A program made the position numbers and the translations under genes. Positions 1-8,220 of a stretch of 64,000 bases of DNA are shown here, piece by piece (position 1 is the stretch's first letter; the number at the start of each line of letters is the position of its first letter). A model generated the notes under the pieces. The model saw only the letters and a program-made list of their open reading frames with translations, searched no databases and was not told where the DNA came from. The DNA is taken from NCBI RefSeq assembly GCF_001425605.1, contig NZ_LMRG01000005.1, positions 124,001 to 188,000 of the forward strand. Reading direction: 5' to 3'. The DNA is from Rhizobium sp. Leaf453 (lineage in GTDB: Bacteria; Pseudomonadota; Alphaproteobacteria; Rhizobiales; Rhizobiaceae).

Positions 1-665
1 ACACCCATATGCTCGGTCGGCTCAACCTCCAGCCCGCGTTCTTGATGCGAGCGGTGATCAATCCGGACATCGAGCCCCGCCCGCACCAGCTGACGGTTGG
101 CGTGGTTCTCCCAGGCCTGCCGGATATCCCGCACCTGCATGTGCGACGTCGGCTGATTATGATTCAGCAGCCACTTGTTCTCCCGCTCGATCAGCGTCTT
201 CTCACCAAGCCCTTCCGGACCGACCGTCCGGGTCGTCATCAGCACATGGGCATGGAAGTTGCGGACATCGCCTTGCGTGTGGGGCTGGTGAATGGCGAAG
301 TCCACAGCGGCGCCATAACGGTTCGCGAGATCACGAGCAAAGTCTCGCGTCAGTTCCAGCCTCTGCTCTCCACTCAGCTCATGCGGAAGGGCGATCTCGA
401 ACTCCCGGGCCACCCGCGCATCCCGACGTTTCTCGGCATGGTCAACCGCGTTCCACAGGCGAGACCGATCAAGCGCCCAATCCGCTTCCACACCGTCGGG
501 AAGAACGATCTCGGCATGCTCTACGCCCTTCTTGCGGGTGAAGTCGTGCACCAGGCCGTCGCGCTCATTCAGCATCATCGTTGCAGTCCGATAGGCGGCA
601 GCGGCCACGGCGCTACGGCCGCCGCTGCGGGCTATCGGCTTCATGCTGCAATGGTAGATCGCCAA
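1..665 (-). CDS. traA: TraA conjugative relaxase, N-terminal part (runs off window)
   Basis: Reading the minus strand from a TTG at 665 gives LAIYHCSMKPIARSGGRSAV, the typical start of rhizobial TraA/MobA-MobL relaxases. The frame stays open to the window edge, so only the first ~221 residues are seen. The three-histidine metal site is visible as NFHAHVLMTTR, preceded by the usual DFAIHQPHTQGD stretch. The family nicks oriT through a tyrosine near the N-terminus and pilots the strand into the recipient; TraA proteins also carry a C-terminal helicase, which would lie outside the window. The gene diverges from traC/traG, with oriT between them, as in Agrobacterium Ti plasmids. The start codon is uncertain: no ATG lies close upstream in frame, and TTG at 665 fits the conserved N-terminus best. 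Confidence 0.88.
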   Translation of the reverse strand, partial: MAIYHCSMKPIARSGGRSAVAAAAYRTATMMLNERDGLVHDFTRKKGVEHAEIVLPDGVEADWALDRSRLWNAVDHAEKRRDARVAREFEIALPHELSGEQRLELTRDFARDLANRYGAAVDFAIHQPHTQGDVRNFHAHVLMTTRTVGPEGLGEKTLIERENKWLLNHNQPTSHMQVRDIRQAWENHANRQLVRAGLDVRIDHRSHQERGLEVEPTEHMG

Positions 666-703
666 ACGCGGTTTGCCCTTCCCGATATGCAGATCGGCGA
701 CTT

Positions 704-736
704 GAGTTGCGCAGCAACTCGTAAGTGCGCCCTTGG
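704..736. other. oriT: Origin of transfer (oriT), Q-type nick region
   Basis: A perfect hairpin (GAGTTGC, GCA loop, GCAACTC; 704-720) is directly followed by GTAAGTGCGCCCTTGG (721-736). A hairpin next to TAARTGCGCCCT is the hallmark of RSF1010/Ti-type (MOBQ) oriT nick sites. It lies about 40 bases upstream of the traA start, exactly where Agrobacterium-type plasmids carry oriT. The nick position is inferred from the family, not seen. Confidence 0.85.
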
Positions 737-782
737 AACTCCTTTCGCTTCGCTCTCTCCGTAAGGGATTGCGCCAGGCGTA

Positions 783-806
783 ACCATTGTAGGATCCTAC
801 AATGGT
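783..806. promoter_or_regulatory. Lux-box-like perfect 24-bp palindrome in the tra promoter region
   Basis: The sequence from 783 to 806 is its own reverse complement, with core TTGTAGGATCCTACAA. The core is nearly the same as the classical LuxR box (TGTAGGATCGTACA). It sits between oriT and traC in the position where TraR-regulated plasmids carry their tra boxes, but it does not match the usual rhizobial tra box (ATGTGCAGATCTGCACAT). A LuxR-family activator probably binds here; no luxR or luxI gene is seen in this window. Confidence 0.6.
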
Positions 807-1052
807 ACCGGTGCTGCGTTGTCCTGTAGTCTTGGGACGAACGAGGACGCGTCCATGAAACAAGCACGTCGCGCATCACTGGCGTTGATGATGGACGGCC
901 ATAATGCCTCTCCGCAGATCGTCGTTGGTCTCCTGCAGAGATTGCCAACGACGGGACGGCCAGTGTCAAACCGGCGGGCCGCGGCCAACCCGAAAACAAT
1001 CCTCGTCCGTCTCACGACGACCTCGGCGGGTGCTAGAATTAGAGGGATAAAG

Positions 1053-1352
1053 ATGGCGCGCAAAACGATCGAACAGCGCATCTTGGAACTGGAAGAACGC
1101 AAGAAGACGCTCAAGGCGCGGTTGGGAAAGCAGGAGCGTGCCCAGGACACCCGCCGCAAGGTTTTGCTCGGCGCTCTTGTGCTGTATCGGCTGGAGAATT
1201 CCAACGACGCAGACTTCACCCGGCGTCTCGGCGACTGGCTGCGCAGGGAGCTGCCGGGTTTCCTCACGCGCGATGGCGACAAGGCCCTGTTCGACGACAT
1301 CCTCCTGCCGGCGTCATCGCCTGAAGGGTCCACCCACGGAAATCCGGAATGA
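1053..1352 (+). CDS. traC: Small mobilization protein (TraC/TraD/MobC-like)
   Basis: 99 residues starting MARKTIEQRILELEERKK, very basic and charged at the N-terminus (likely coiled coil), followed by a helical part ending ALFDDILLP. Such short basic proteins next to oriT in MOBQ plasmids help the relaxase load at oriT and form the relaxosome. The ATG at 1053 has a good ribosome site (AGAGGG, 1041-1046). A longer upstream reading frame exists but lacks this support. The last codon overlaps the traG start (ATGA), suggesting coupled translation. The exact name is uncertain: Ti-type plasmids carry separate traC and traD, and here one small gene occupies that space. Confidence 0.65.
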   Translation: MARKTIEQRILELEERKKTLKARLGKQERAQDTRRKVLLGALVLYRLENSNDADFTRRLGDWLRRELPGFLTRDGDKALFDDILLPASSPEGSTHGNPE

Positions 1353-2924
1353 CGTTTTCCCGTTTCCTGAAGTTGGTCATCAAGGCTCCCGTCCTGGCTG
1401 TCGGATGTGCGATCGTCGGCGTGCTGTTTTCTGCGCTGCTGCTGTTGACGACCTTTCTCATCCATCTGATTGGTGGGCTTGAACATGGGCAGATCAGCCA
1501 GCTCGTTCAGGTCATCGCCAAACATCTGCCGCTGGTGTTTGCTGTGGGTGGTTCCCTCTCGGCATTCATGACGGACGTTCCCATCTCCTCCGTGTTCGGC
1601 TCTGCCCGTTGGGCGACGGGCAGGGAGCTGCAGAAGCTTTCCACAACAGATGATGGCCTGCTGATCGGTCGCGATCCGGAGACTGACGCGTTGCTGCGCT
1701 ATGACGGGCCTGCCCATCTGCTAACCATGGCGCCGACACGAACCGGCAAGGGTGTTGGCGTCATCATTCCCAATCTGCTGACAGCCGAGCGTTCGGTGAT
1801 CTGCGTCGATCCAAAAGGAGAAAACGCCAGGATCAACGGTCGCGCCCGTGAACAATTCGGGCCGGTTCATATCCTCGATCCATCCGGCGTCACGGGCGAA
1901 CATTCTTTGTCCTTCCAATCCCCTCGATATGCTCGATCCCGACGAGCTCGATATGGCGGAAGATGCCAATACGCTGGCTGACGCCCTGGTGTTCGATGTG
2001 CCGGGCATGGCGGGTGACGCGCATTGGAACGAGGAAGCCAAGACGCTCATTGCCGGGCTGATCCTCAAGATTGCCGTGGCAGAGTTCCCAGGTCGCCGGC
2101 ACCTTGGAACGCTGTGCGAATATCTGACGCTTGCGCCTGAGCGGTTCTCGGTTCTCCTGGCCCGAATGCAGGATATGGACGAGGCCAGCGGGCTGATCGC
2201 GCGCGCCGCCAATCGTCATCTTGGCAAGTCGGATCGGGAGGCGGCCGGTGTTCTGTCGGCCGCGCAGCGCCACACCCATCTCCTCGACAGTCCTCGCATG
2301 ACCGTGGTGCTTGGCCGATCGGCGTTCCGCTCTGCCGATCTCAAGCGCAACAACGCCACGGTGTTTCTGGTCCTGCCGCCAGATCGGCTCTCGACCTATT
2401 CAAGATGGCTGCGATTGCTGATCACCCAAAGCCTCACCGACATGGCCCGCAATCCCGCCTCCCCTGCCCTGCCCGTGCTTTACCTGCTCGACGAGTTCGC
2501 CGCTCTCGGCCACCTGGCGCCGATCGAACGGGCCATGGGCCTCATGGCTGGCTATGGCGTCCAGCTCTGGCCGATCCTGCAGGATACCCATCAGCTGCGC
2601 GCCACCTATGGGCAGCCCGCCGGCACGTTTCTGTCGAATGCCGCCGTCCTTCAGGTTTTTGGGGTCAACGATATCGACACAGCCGAACTCATTGCCCGCT
2701 CGATCGGCAAGACGGATGCGCAGTACATCACCAGATCCTGGAGCGAGGGCAAAAACTCGTCCTCCGAACACATCTCGGCCCGCGATCTCATCAACGCTGA
2801 CGAAATCATGCGACTACCGGAAGACAGGATGATCCTGCTCAGACAGGGGCAGCGGCCGGCATGGGTCCGCAAGCTCCGCTATTATGCCGATCCGGAATTC
2901 AAAGGGGCCTTCGATCCAGCATGA
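1349..2924 (+). pseudogene. traG: TraG/VirD4-type coupling protein, frameshifted
   Basis: Two overlapping reading frames together make one TraG. The first (1349-1981) has two membrane segments (about residues 11-40 and 62-75) and the Walker A motif APTRTGKGVGVIIPNL. The second (open across 1848-2924) carries Walker B LPVLYLLDEFAALG and the rest of the ATPase. Frame one breaks after GEHSLSF; the family sequence continues as NPLDMLDPDELDMAED, which is found in the other frame. One extra C at 1915/1916 (TTCCAATCCC in place of TTCAATCCC) explains the break. TraG links the relaxosome to the type IV secretion channel. Either the plasmid has lost self-transfer through this gene, or this is an assembly error. 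The start overlaps traC by four bases. Confidence 0.82.
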
Positions 2925-3016
2925 GCGACGAGATCGAACATTTATTTCAAACGCTGGTCTTCGCTCTCGGCGTCTTCATCGACAGCGATGCAAAGAAACG
3001 GCAGCGTAGAGCGTAG
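2921..3016 (+). CDS. Tiny ORF coupled to the traG stop, unknown
   Basis: An ATG at 2921 overlaps the traG stop (ATGA) and opens a 31-codon frame, MSDEIEHLFQTLVFALGVFI then a basic tail ending QRRA. The translational coupling and the amphipathic or hydrophobic middle are the only support. No family is recognised. It could be the start of a longer gene lost by decay, since the DNA up to 3270 shows no continuing coding frame. Confidence 0.3.
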   Translation: MSDEIEHLFQTLVFALGVFIDSDAKKRQRRA

Positions 3017-3276
3017 GCCTGTCAGGAAGCCGAGCTCGTTATCGCGGTGATCCCATTGAACAGTGGCGACGCCCGTCCCCGCATCGAGGCCTGTTTAAAG
3101 CGGCTGGACGCTGAAAGCCGTTGTGGAACGCATCTACGAGCGAAATCTACCGGGATGGAGAAGCTGCAAAAGGTCACAGACCAGGCGAGCACGTTTTCAA
3201 CCCTCGCCACGCCGACACGGCACTGAGACGAACCAGTACGATCATGGGCACTGTGCTTCAAGCCACCTCTATGTGT

Positions 3277-3510
3277 CTACTCTTTCGGTTTGGAGAAGCG
3301 GACCCCAACGCCACCACCATTTTCCGGGATGAATTCCAGGCCTGCGGCCTCGAACGCGAGGCGTAGTGCCTCAAGTGTCGCGGGATAGCCCGGACGGCCG
3401 GCTTCAATCCGAGTCACGGTAGCCGCGGTAATGTTAGCTCGGCTTGCTAGATCGCGAACGCCCCATCTTAGTGCAGCTCTCGCCATCCGGACTTGATCGG
3501 CATTCAACAT
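3277..3510 (-). CDS. Small XRE-type helix-turn-helix regulator
   Basis: 77 residues. A Cro/C1-type HTH spans residues ~5-60: QVRMARAALRWGVRDLASRA is helix 1-2, then the recognition segment TAATVTRIEAGR. The tail GLEFIPENGGGVGVRF is seen in many single-domain rhizobial XRE regulators. It stands alone, facing away from the genes at 3639. Its target is unknown. It has no toxin partner beside it, so an antitoxin role is not supported. Confidence 0.75.
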   Translation of the reverse strand: MLNADQVRMARAALRWGVRDLASRANITAATVTRIEAGRPGYPATLEALRLAFEAAGLEFIPENGGGVGVRFSKPKE

Positions 3511-3638
3511 TATAACCTTGACATAATCTTTGAATGATTCAAACTCTCTGCGACCGACATTTGGTCACGGCAGCCACGCAGGTGCTTGCGACACCTTACG
3601 TGGCCTGACCGCAATTCAAGCTTGAGGGAGCTCGGATC

Positions 3639-4322
3639 ATGGCTGATTCTGAGAATAGCAGAACTCTGCCCGCAATTGCCCGCAGAAAACGTAATCCAAA
3701 GGGATGTGCGGCAGAAAAATTGCCGCCCACAATCGACCGGCGAAACCTTCTCCCCGTTGCCGCACGACTGCTCAGTGCACGTGTCGTAGAAGCCGATGGT
3801 GAGCAAAGAGCGCCCGGTCCAACACCTGTGAGAGAATTGTGGCCCCAATGGTACGCACTCTATCAGCAGCAAATGCGGGCCTGTCGCTTCAGAAAAAAGC
3901 TTGAAGCCGAGATGGTGGAAAATTCCGCCGGTTTGTCGGCGGCGCTGCAAATTGATGGAGCGGATCGGCCGGTTGCCGCTCACCCCATTGCCGACATCCA
4001 ACGATTGTCCTTCCAGCTGGACGCTGAACAGATCACCCAGGCACGCGCCGAACTTCGGCAACGTCGAAGATTATGGAGAAATCCCGACCGACGGTTGGTG
4101 TATAGTGCCGCTGTTGCCCTGGAGCAAGACCTTGCCCAAGAGGCGGGGATAACAGGTCGTGTCATGGGGCTTACAAGGCCGTCTTCGCTGATCGAACTGA
4201 CCGCAAAGCTCCATTACCTGATCGTCACGCAAGATCCCGCCCTGAAACTCAAAGCGACCCCTTGGCCCGAACTGCGGAGGATGTTGAAGGATCTCATCCT
4301 CATGGATCTGAGAGGATGCTGA
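3639..4322 (+). CDS. Hypothetical protein, first of two tandem paralogs
   Basis: 227 residues, not recognised. It starts MADSENSRTLPAIARRK, has a basic N-terminal part, then a helical region rich in Trp, Gln and Arg (VRELWPQWYALYQQQMRACR) and a C-terminal block LTAKLHYLIVTQDPAL followed by PWPELRRMLKDLILMDL. The same architecture reappears in the next gene (TSDIIAKLHAIIETEDPGSQ, PWPQLQIILADLVRID), so the pair arose by duplication. The start is backed by GGGAGCTCGG just upstream. No signal peptide or membrane segment is visible. Confidence 0.6.
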   Translation: MADSENSRTLPAIARRKRNPKGCAAEKLPPTIDRRNLLPVAARLLSARVVEADGEQRAPGPTPVRELWPQWYALYQQQMRACRFRKKLEAEMVENSAGLSAALQIDGADRPVAAHPIADIQRLSFQLDAEQITQARAELRQRRRLWRNPDRRLVYSAAVALEQDLAQEAGITGRVMGLTRPSSLIELTAKLHYLIVTQDPALKLKATPWPELRRMLKDLILMDLRGC

Positions 4323-4415
4323 GTAACGTCACCAAACCGAACTTGGCGAACGTTCGAGCACAGGGCACGTTCTTGTCGGCCCCGACCGAAAATCCAGGTG
4401 CAGAAAGCTTGGATC

Positions 4416-5052
4416 ATGACTGATTCAGAAAACAAGAGAACTTTGCCTGCGATCCCGCGCAGGAAAATGCTTCTTGCCGCAACGGCGTATCTAAGCGCCC
4501 TGGCCCCCGGTGTCCAACCCCTCCAGCGATCAAGAAGGCGTTGCCCCAGGAGACGCGTTGGCACTTTGGCGCGCCTGGTACGACGCGAATGAAGCAGGGA
4601 AGAGGCTATGCCATCAGCAACAGAGACTGGAAACGGAAGTCCTGAAATCCGCCGGCGGTTTTCCAGTCCTAAAGCTGGAGATACCGGGCGAAGCCAAACC
4701 CGTTGTCACCCGCACCTGCCAGGAAATCGACAGCTGGTTACCGGGGGCAGCAATGGCGGAAGCAAGGAAGACGGCGAAAGCCGAATTGGCGGCCAGGATC
4801 AGGAAATGGAACGCTGCTGATGAACAGTTCGGCTATAGCAGAACCCGTAGTGGGGAAACCCAAATTGCGGGCATTCAAGAAGCTTCGGCAAACTCCCTGT
4901 GGGAGGCACCCGCTCTTACAACCTCGGACATCATTGCCAAGCTCCATGCGATCATTGAAACAGAGGACCCCGGCTCTCAATTGATGGAAAGGCCATGGCC
5001 GCAATTGCAGATAATCCTTGCCGACCTCGTCCGCATTGACCATCCCGCATGA
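4416..5052 (+). pseudogene. Second paralog of the 3639 gene, frameshifted
   Basis: ATG at 4416 begins MTDSENKRTLPAIPRRK, clearly related to the start of the upstream gene, but this frame stops near 4592. The related downstream part (GDALALWRAWYDANEAGKRL through PWPQLQIILADLVRID) is read in the +1-shifted frame that is open from 4510 to 5052. The switch falls near the C-run at 4504-4508, so a one-base slip there is the simplest cause. A GTG at 4510 could start a shorter protein of 180 residues, which may still be made. Function unknown. Confidence 0.6.
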
Positions 5053-5503
5053 TCAATACTGGCTGGTAAGCTACAAGACAGACCTCATTTGCGAGCACGA
5101 TCACCATCCCGAAAGTGATGCTTTGAAGGATCCTTATCCGCTTTGCGCGCTTCCGTCCCAAGCGTAGCTCATGCAGATTTCCTAGATCGAAATAGTTAAA
5201 GCCTGATCGGCGCTTCGCGAAAGCGGTGCAGCAATACTTCCCGGCTATGGCTGTGGCGGTTCAGCGGCTCATCGGCAACGGGCTTCGACGGCTTCTTAAG
5301 GATACGGGCGTCATCATCCCGCGCCTATGCTTTCGCGATCGACTGGTTACCAAGCGGGAAACCACCTAGATTACCTTTAATTCAAAGTAAAACAAATGTT
5401 ACTGTACCCCCTGTTCTGCACGCGTTTGCAGGGAGTGACAACCCATGGGACAGTCCGGCGACAGTCCTTATGACAATCCCTCCCCTTGTCCTGCCCCTTT
5501 GTT
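5053..5503. other. Gene-poor stretch
   Basis: No supported gene. Around 5195-5368 the plus strand has an open stretch without a convincing start (reads like LKPDRRFAKAVQQYFPAMAV), perhaps a gene remnant. The rest shows stop codons in all frames at short intervals. Confidence 0.5.
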
Positions 5504-5534
5504 CGTTATACCTTTCTGCAAATAAGGTATAACG
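5504..5534. promoter_or_regulatory. Inverted repeat operator/promoter ahead of the nucleotidyltransferase-fold gene
   Basis: Perfect 11-bp arms CGTTATACCTT (5504-5514) and AAGGTATAACG (5524-5534) with a 9-base spacer, 13 bases before the ATG at 5548. The right arm contains TATAAC, a good -10 element, so a protein bound to the dyad would block transcription. An operator is the likely role. A hairpin in the mRNA leader is the alternative. Confidence 0.6.
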
Positions 5535-5547
5535 GATCGAACTACCC

Positions 5548-6636
5548 ATGAAACAGATCGACATGATGTATCAGACGATGCTCGCCGAACTTGGTCAACG
5601 CTCGATAGATGCAGCCTGGGCGGCCGACTTTCCGCCGGACGGGCGGTTTACTCCGGTCACTGTGAAAGAGAGGCGCTATTGGTACTTCGATCGCCCGGAC
5701 GGCGCGGGCGGTCGGATTCGTCGGTATGTCGGTCCTGCAGATGATCCGGAAATCGCAGCCCGCGTCGAAAGGTTCAAAGCTGAGAAGGACGATCTGCGCG
5801 CACGACGTCGCATGGTCTCCTCCCTCACCCGCGAAGGCGGCATGATCGCGGCCGACCGCATGTCGGGCGATGTCGTTGAAGCCCTGGCTGCCGCTGGCCT
5901 CTTCCGGCTGCGTGCGGTTCTGATCGGAACCGTGGCCTTCCAAACCTACGCTGGGATCCTGGGGGTACGCCTGCCCATGGCCGCGATACTCACGGGTGAT
6001 GCCGACATAGCGCAGGACTATGCAATCTCCTCCGAGGTCGGAGACTCCCTGCCCCCTATTACCAACATCTTGCAGGCGATAGATCCCACATTCCGGCCAG
6101 TGCCTCATGTCTCCGGAGCAACGGCGTCCTCCGCATTTCAGACGGCTTCCGGCTACAGGGTCGAATTCCTGACGTCGAACCGGGGATCGGACGACCATAT
6201 CGGTCAGCCTGCGAGCATGCCTGCCCTCGGCGGTGCCAGTGCCGACCCGCTGCGCTTCCTCGACTTCCTGATCCGAGATCCTGTGCGGACGATACTCCTC
6301 CACAAGTCCGGTGTCCCTGTGACAGTCCCAGACCCTGCCCGGTACGCTGTTCATAAGCTCATCGTCGCCTCACGTCGCCGCACAGACGGCCTGAGCGCCT
6401 TAAAGCGCGAGAAGGATATCCGACAGGTGGAACTCCTAGTCGAGTCTCTACAGCAGACACGTCGCGTTTCCGACCTGGTCCTCGTCTATAACGAGGCATG
6501 GGAGCGTGGCGAACGGTGGCAGGCTGCCATCCAGGCGGGCGCAGCCATGCTATCAGATCAGAGCCGGGACCGTCTCAGGGCCTGTCTCAGGACAGGCGCA
6601 TTAGATATAGGTGAAAACGTCACCATTCCGTTCTAA
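5548..6636 (+). CDS. GSU2403-type nucleotidyltransferase-fold protein
   Basis: 362 residues. The N-terminal ~100 residues are a charged helical region with KERRYWYFDRPDG. The core begins LFRLRAVLIGTVAFQTYAGI, then ILTGDADIAQDY, where G-D-A-D holds the paired acidic residues expected of a nucleotidyltransferase active site. The C-terminal part (DPARYAVHKLIVASRRR, then a helical KREKDIRQVELLVESLQ) matches the NTP_transf_8/GSU2403 family as I remember it. Proteins of this fold often act in toxin-antitoxin or plasmid stability settings (MNT/AbiE-like), but the substrate of this family is not known to me. It is a single gene with its own dyad promoter, next to repC but convergent with it. Confidence 0.7.
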   Translation: MKQIDMMYQTMLAELGQRSIDAAWAADFPPDGRFTPVTVKERRYWYFDRPDGAGGRIRRYVGPADDPEIAARVERFKAEKDDLRARRRMVSSLTREGGMIAADRMSGDVVEALAAAGLFRLRAVLIGTVAFQTYAGILGVRLPMAAILTGDADIAQDYAISSEVGDSLPPITNILQAIDPTFRPVPHVSGATASSAFQTASGYRVEFLTSNRGSDDHIGQPASMPALGGASADPLRFLDFLIRDPVRTILLHKSGVPVTVPDPARYAVHKLIVASRRRTDGLSALKREKDIRQVELLVESLQQTRRVSDLVLVYNEAWERGERWQAAIQAGAAMLSDQSRDRLRACLRTGALDIGENVTIPF

Positions 6637-6806
6637 GGATATCCTGATCAGACAGTCTCACCCACTGCGCGTTTTGAGCATGCAAAATTGATTAGGCGAT
6701 CGGTATCGCGGACCTCATCGTGGCCGGCGGTCCAAGACCGCAAAAATAGGCCGGACATATTGCTGCATCGTCCTCCCTCTGTTTGTCGGGATCGTAGGGA
6801 CTGTCC

Positions 6807-8021
6807 CTAACCCGCCTTTGCGACGGCCGAACCATTTGCCCGTAACAACGCCATCAACATCGGACCGAGCGAGAACTCGCCATTCTCCGCTCGTCGGGTG
6901 AGATCACGCAGATAACCACCGGCGGAATTGATCTGCCCTCCCCTCTCCAGGATACAGGCCATCGCCGCGGCTGCATTTTCCGGCCCCATGATTTCGCAGG
7001 CATTTTGGTACGCCGACGGGCTAACGCCTAGCATCGACCGGACAACGACGGCCGCCGCCATCATGTCGCGCCAGCTGCCGACGGCACCTCCAGGCCCGTA
7101 CATTGCTATATCGGGGCACGCCTTCAGCACCATTCCAAGTGGGAAAGATTTTATCGTTTCACTCGCACGTCCGATGGCGTCGCTCGGGTTTGCGCCCTTG
7201 CCCGTTTCAGAGCCAAGTTCAGATTCATGGATGGAATCGGTATTTGAATTCTGTACGTGGCATTCAATATGAACATCATTGCTGTCTGTTTTTTCTGAAT
7301 TTACCTGCATTTCCAGCAGATTGACGATTTCATCGCGCAGCATCTCCATGTCTTCGAGAATTGGCTCCAGATCGCCAGCCTGCGGCGTGCGCGGAAGCCG
7401 CGTGAGAAGCCCGATGAATTGCTCTTCGATCATTCCCCAGTCCCCTGACGCTCCCTCCTCTATTGCAGCCGAGATCAGCTTGCGCACATCCCGCCGGCAG
7501 ATCGACAGACGTTCTTTCAAAAGGCGGAATGCCTTGCGATCCGCTGCCACCTGCTGGGCCATGTGGGCAAGTTCGGCGGCGCGGGCAAGCATCGGCGCCA
7601 GGCTGAAGCCGAAAGCGTCTTCCACTGTACCAGCCTTGTCTTTGTGGGCATAGCGCTTGCCGTTAGGGCTATCCTTGCGAATGATCAGGCCGGCATCCAC
7701 GAGTGCCGCCAGGTGCCGGCGCAGGGTGGTGCCGGTGATGCCGTGCGCACGCACCGTCAGTTGATTGTTCGAGGGGAAGACGACCAAGCCCTTCTCCTCG
7801 CCCAGCTGCTGGTCGGGATAGAACGACAGGAGCGCATTCAGCACTGACAGCGCCCGGTCCGTAAGACCGAGTACAGCTCGAGCTTCACAGGCGTCGCGAA
7901 ATACTTTCCACTTGTCGACCGAACGACCGATCCTTGTTTCAGCCGTTGCCATTTGGCCTTTCACCAAGGCAAGCGTCATCGGCCGCCGCCCAAAGGGCGT
8001 CGTCACACTTCGTACCTGCAT
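6807..8021 (-). CDS. repC: RepC plasmid replication initiator
   Basis: 404 residues. The N-terminal part DKWKVFRDACEARAVLGLTD and LVVFPSNNQLTVRAHGITGT is diagnostic of RepC of repABC plasmids, followed by a winged-helix region and the usual divergent C-terminal domain. RepC binds the origin, which in this family lies inside the repC gene; the clearly AT-rich stretch near 7220-7340 is the best candidate. It follows repB after a 200-base gap that encodes the antisense RNA controlling RepC synthesis. Length and arrangement are normal. Confidence 0.95.
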   Translation of the reverse strand: MQVRSVTTPFGRRPMTLALVKGQMATAETRIGRSVDKWKVFRDACEARAVLGLTDRALSVLNALLSFYPDQQLGEEKGLVVFPSNNQLTVRAHGITGTTLRRHLAALVDAGLIIRKDSPNGKRYAHKDKAGTVEDAFGFSLAPMLARAAELAHMAQQVAADRKAFRLLKERLSICRRDVRKLISAAIEEGASGDWGMIEEQFIGLLTRLPRTPQAGDLEPILEDMEMLRDEIVNLLEMQVNSEKTDSNDVHIECHVQNSNTDSIHESELGSETGKGANPSDAIGRASETIKSFPLGMVLKACPDIAMYGPGGAVGSWRDMMAAAVVVRSMLGVSPSAYQNACEIMGPENAAAAMACILERGGQINSAGGYLRDLTRRAENGEFSLGPMLMALLRANGSAVAKAG

Positions 8022-8115
8022 CTTCTTTCACCTTTCAAAAGGCAAAAGAAACCTGCTCACCAAAACGATGCCAAAGACTCTTGACTGCGATTCGTGAAAA
8101 TGCGATTCTCAGATT

Positions 8116-8166
8116 GCTACATGTGAGGAAGGCTTCCACGACGGAAACGTTTGGGGGGCCTTTTTC
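8116..8166 (+). ncRNA. incA-type antisense RNA of repABC
   Basis: The repB-repC gap encodes a short transcript opposite to repC. A -35 TTGACT (8081-8086) and a -10-like GATTCT (8104-8109), 17 bases apart, predict a start near 8116. A nested hairpin (AAGGC 8129 / GCCTT 8158, with TTCC/GGAA inside) is followed by a T-run (8161-8165). In repABC plasmids this ~55-nt RNA pairs with the repB-repC leader, lowers RepC synthesis and sets copy number and incompatibility. Exact ends are inferred. Confidence 0.72.
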
Positions 8167-8220
8167 TTTTGCGGTTGTCTCTCCTTCGACCTTGCTCAAT
8201 TCTTGCTGTGACCCCCCGCC

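Noticed and set aside
9..764. Long plus-strand open frame over the traA region
   Set aside because: The minus strand encodes the conserved relaxase; the plus frame is its shadow and spans oriT.
6671..6686. parS-like site (GTT-N4-GC-N4-AAA) just after repC
   Set aside because: One base off the GTTN4GCN4AAC pattern and not symmetrical otherwise; too weak to call, though the position fits some repABC plasmids.
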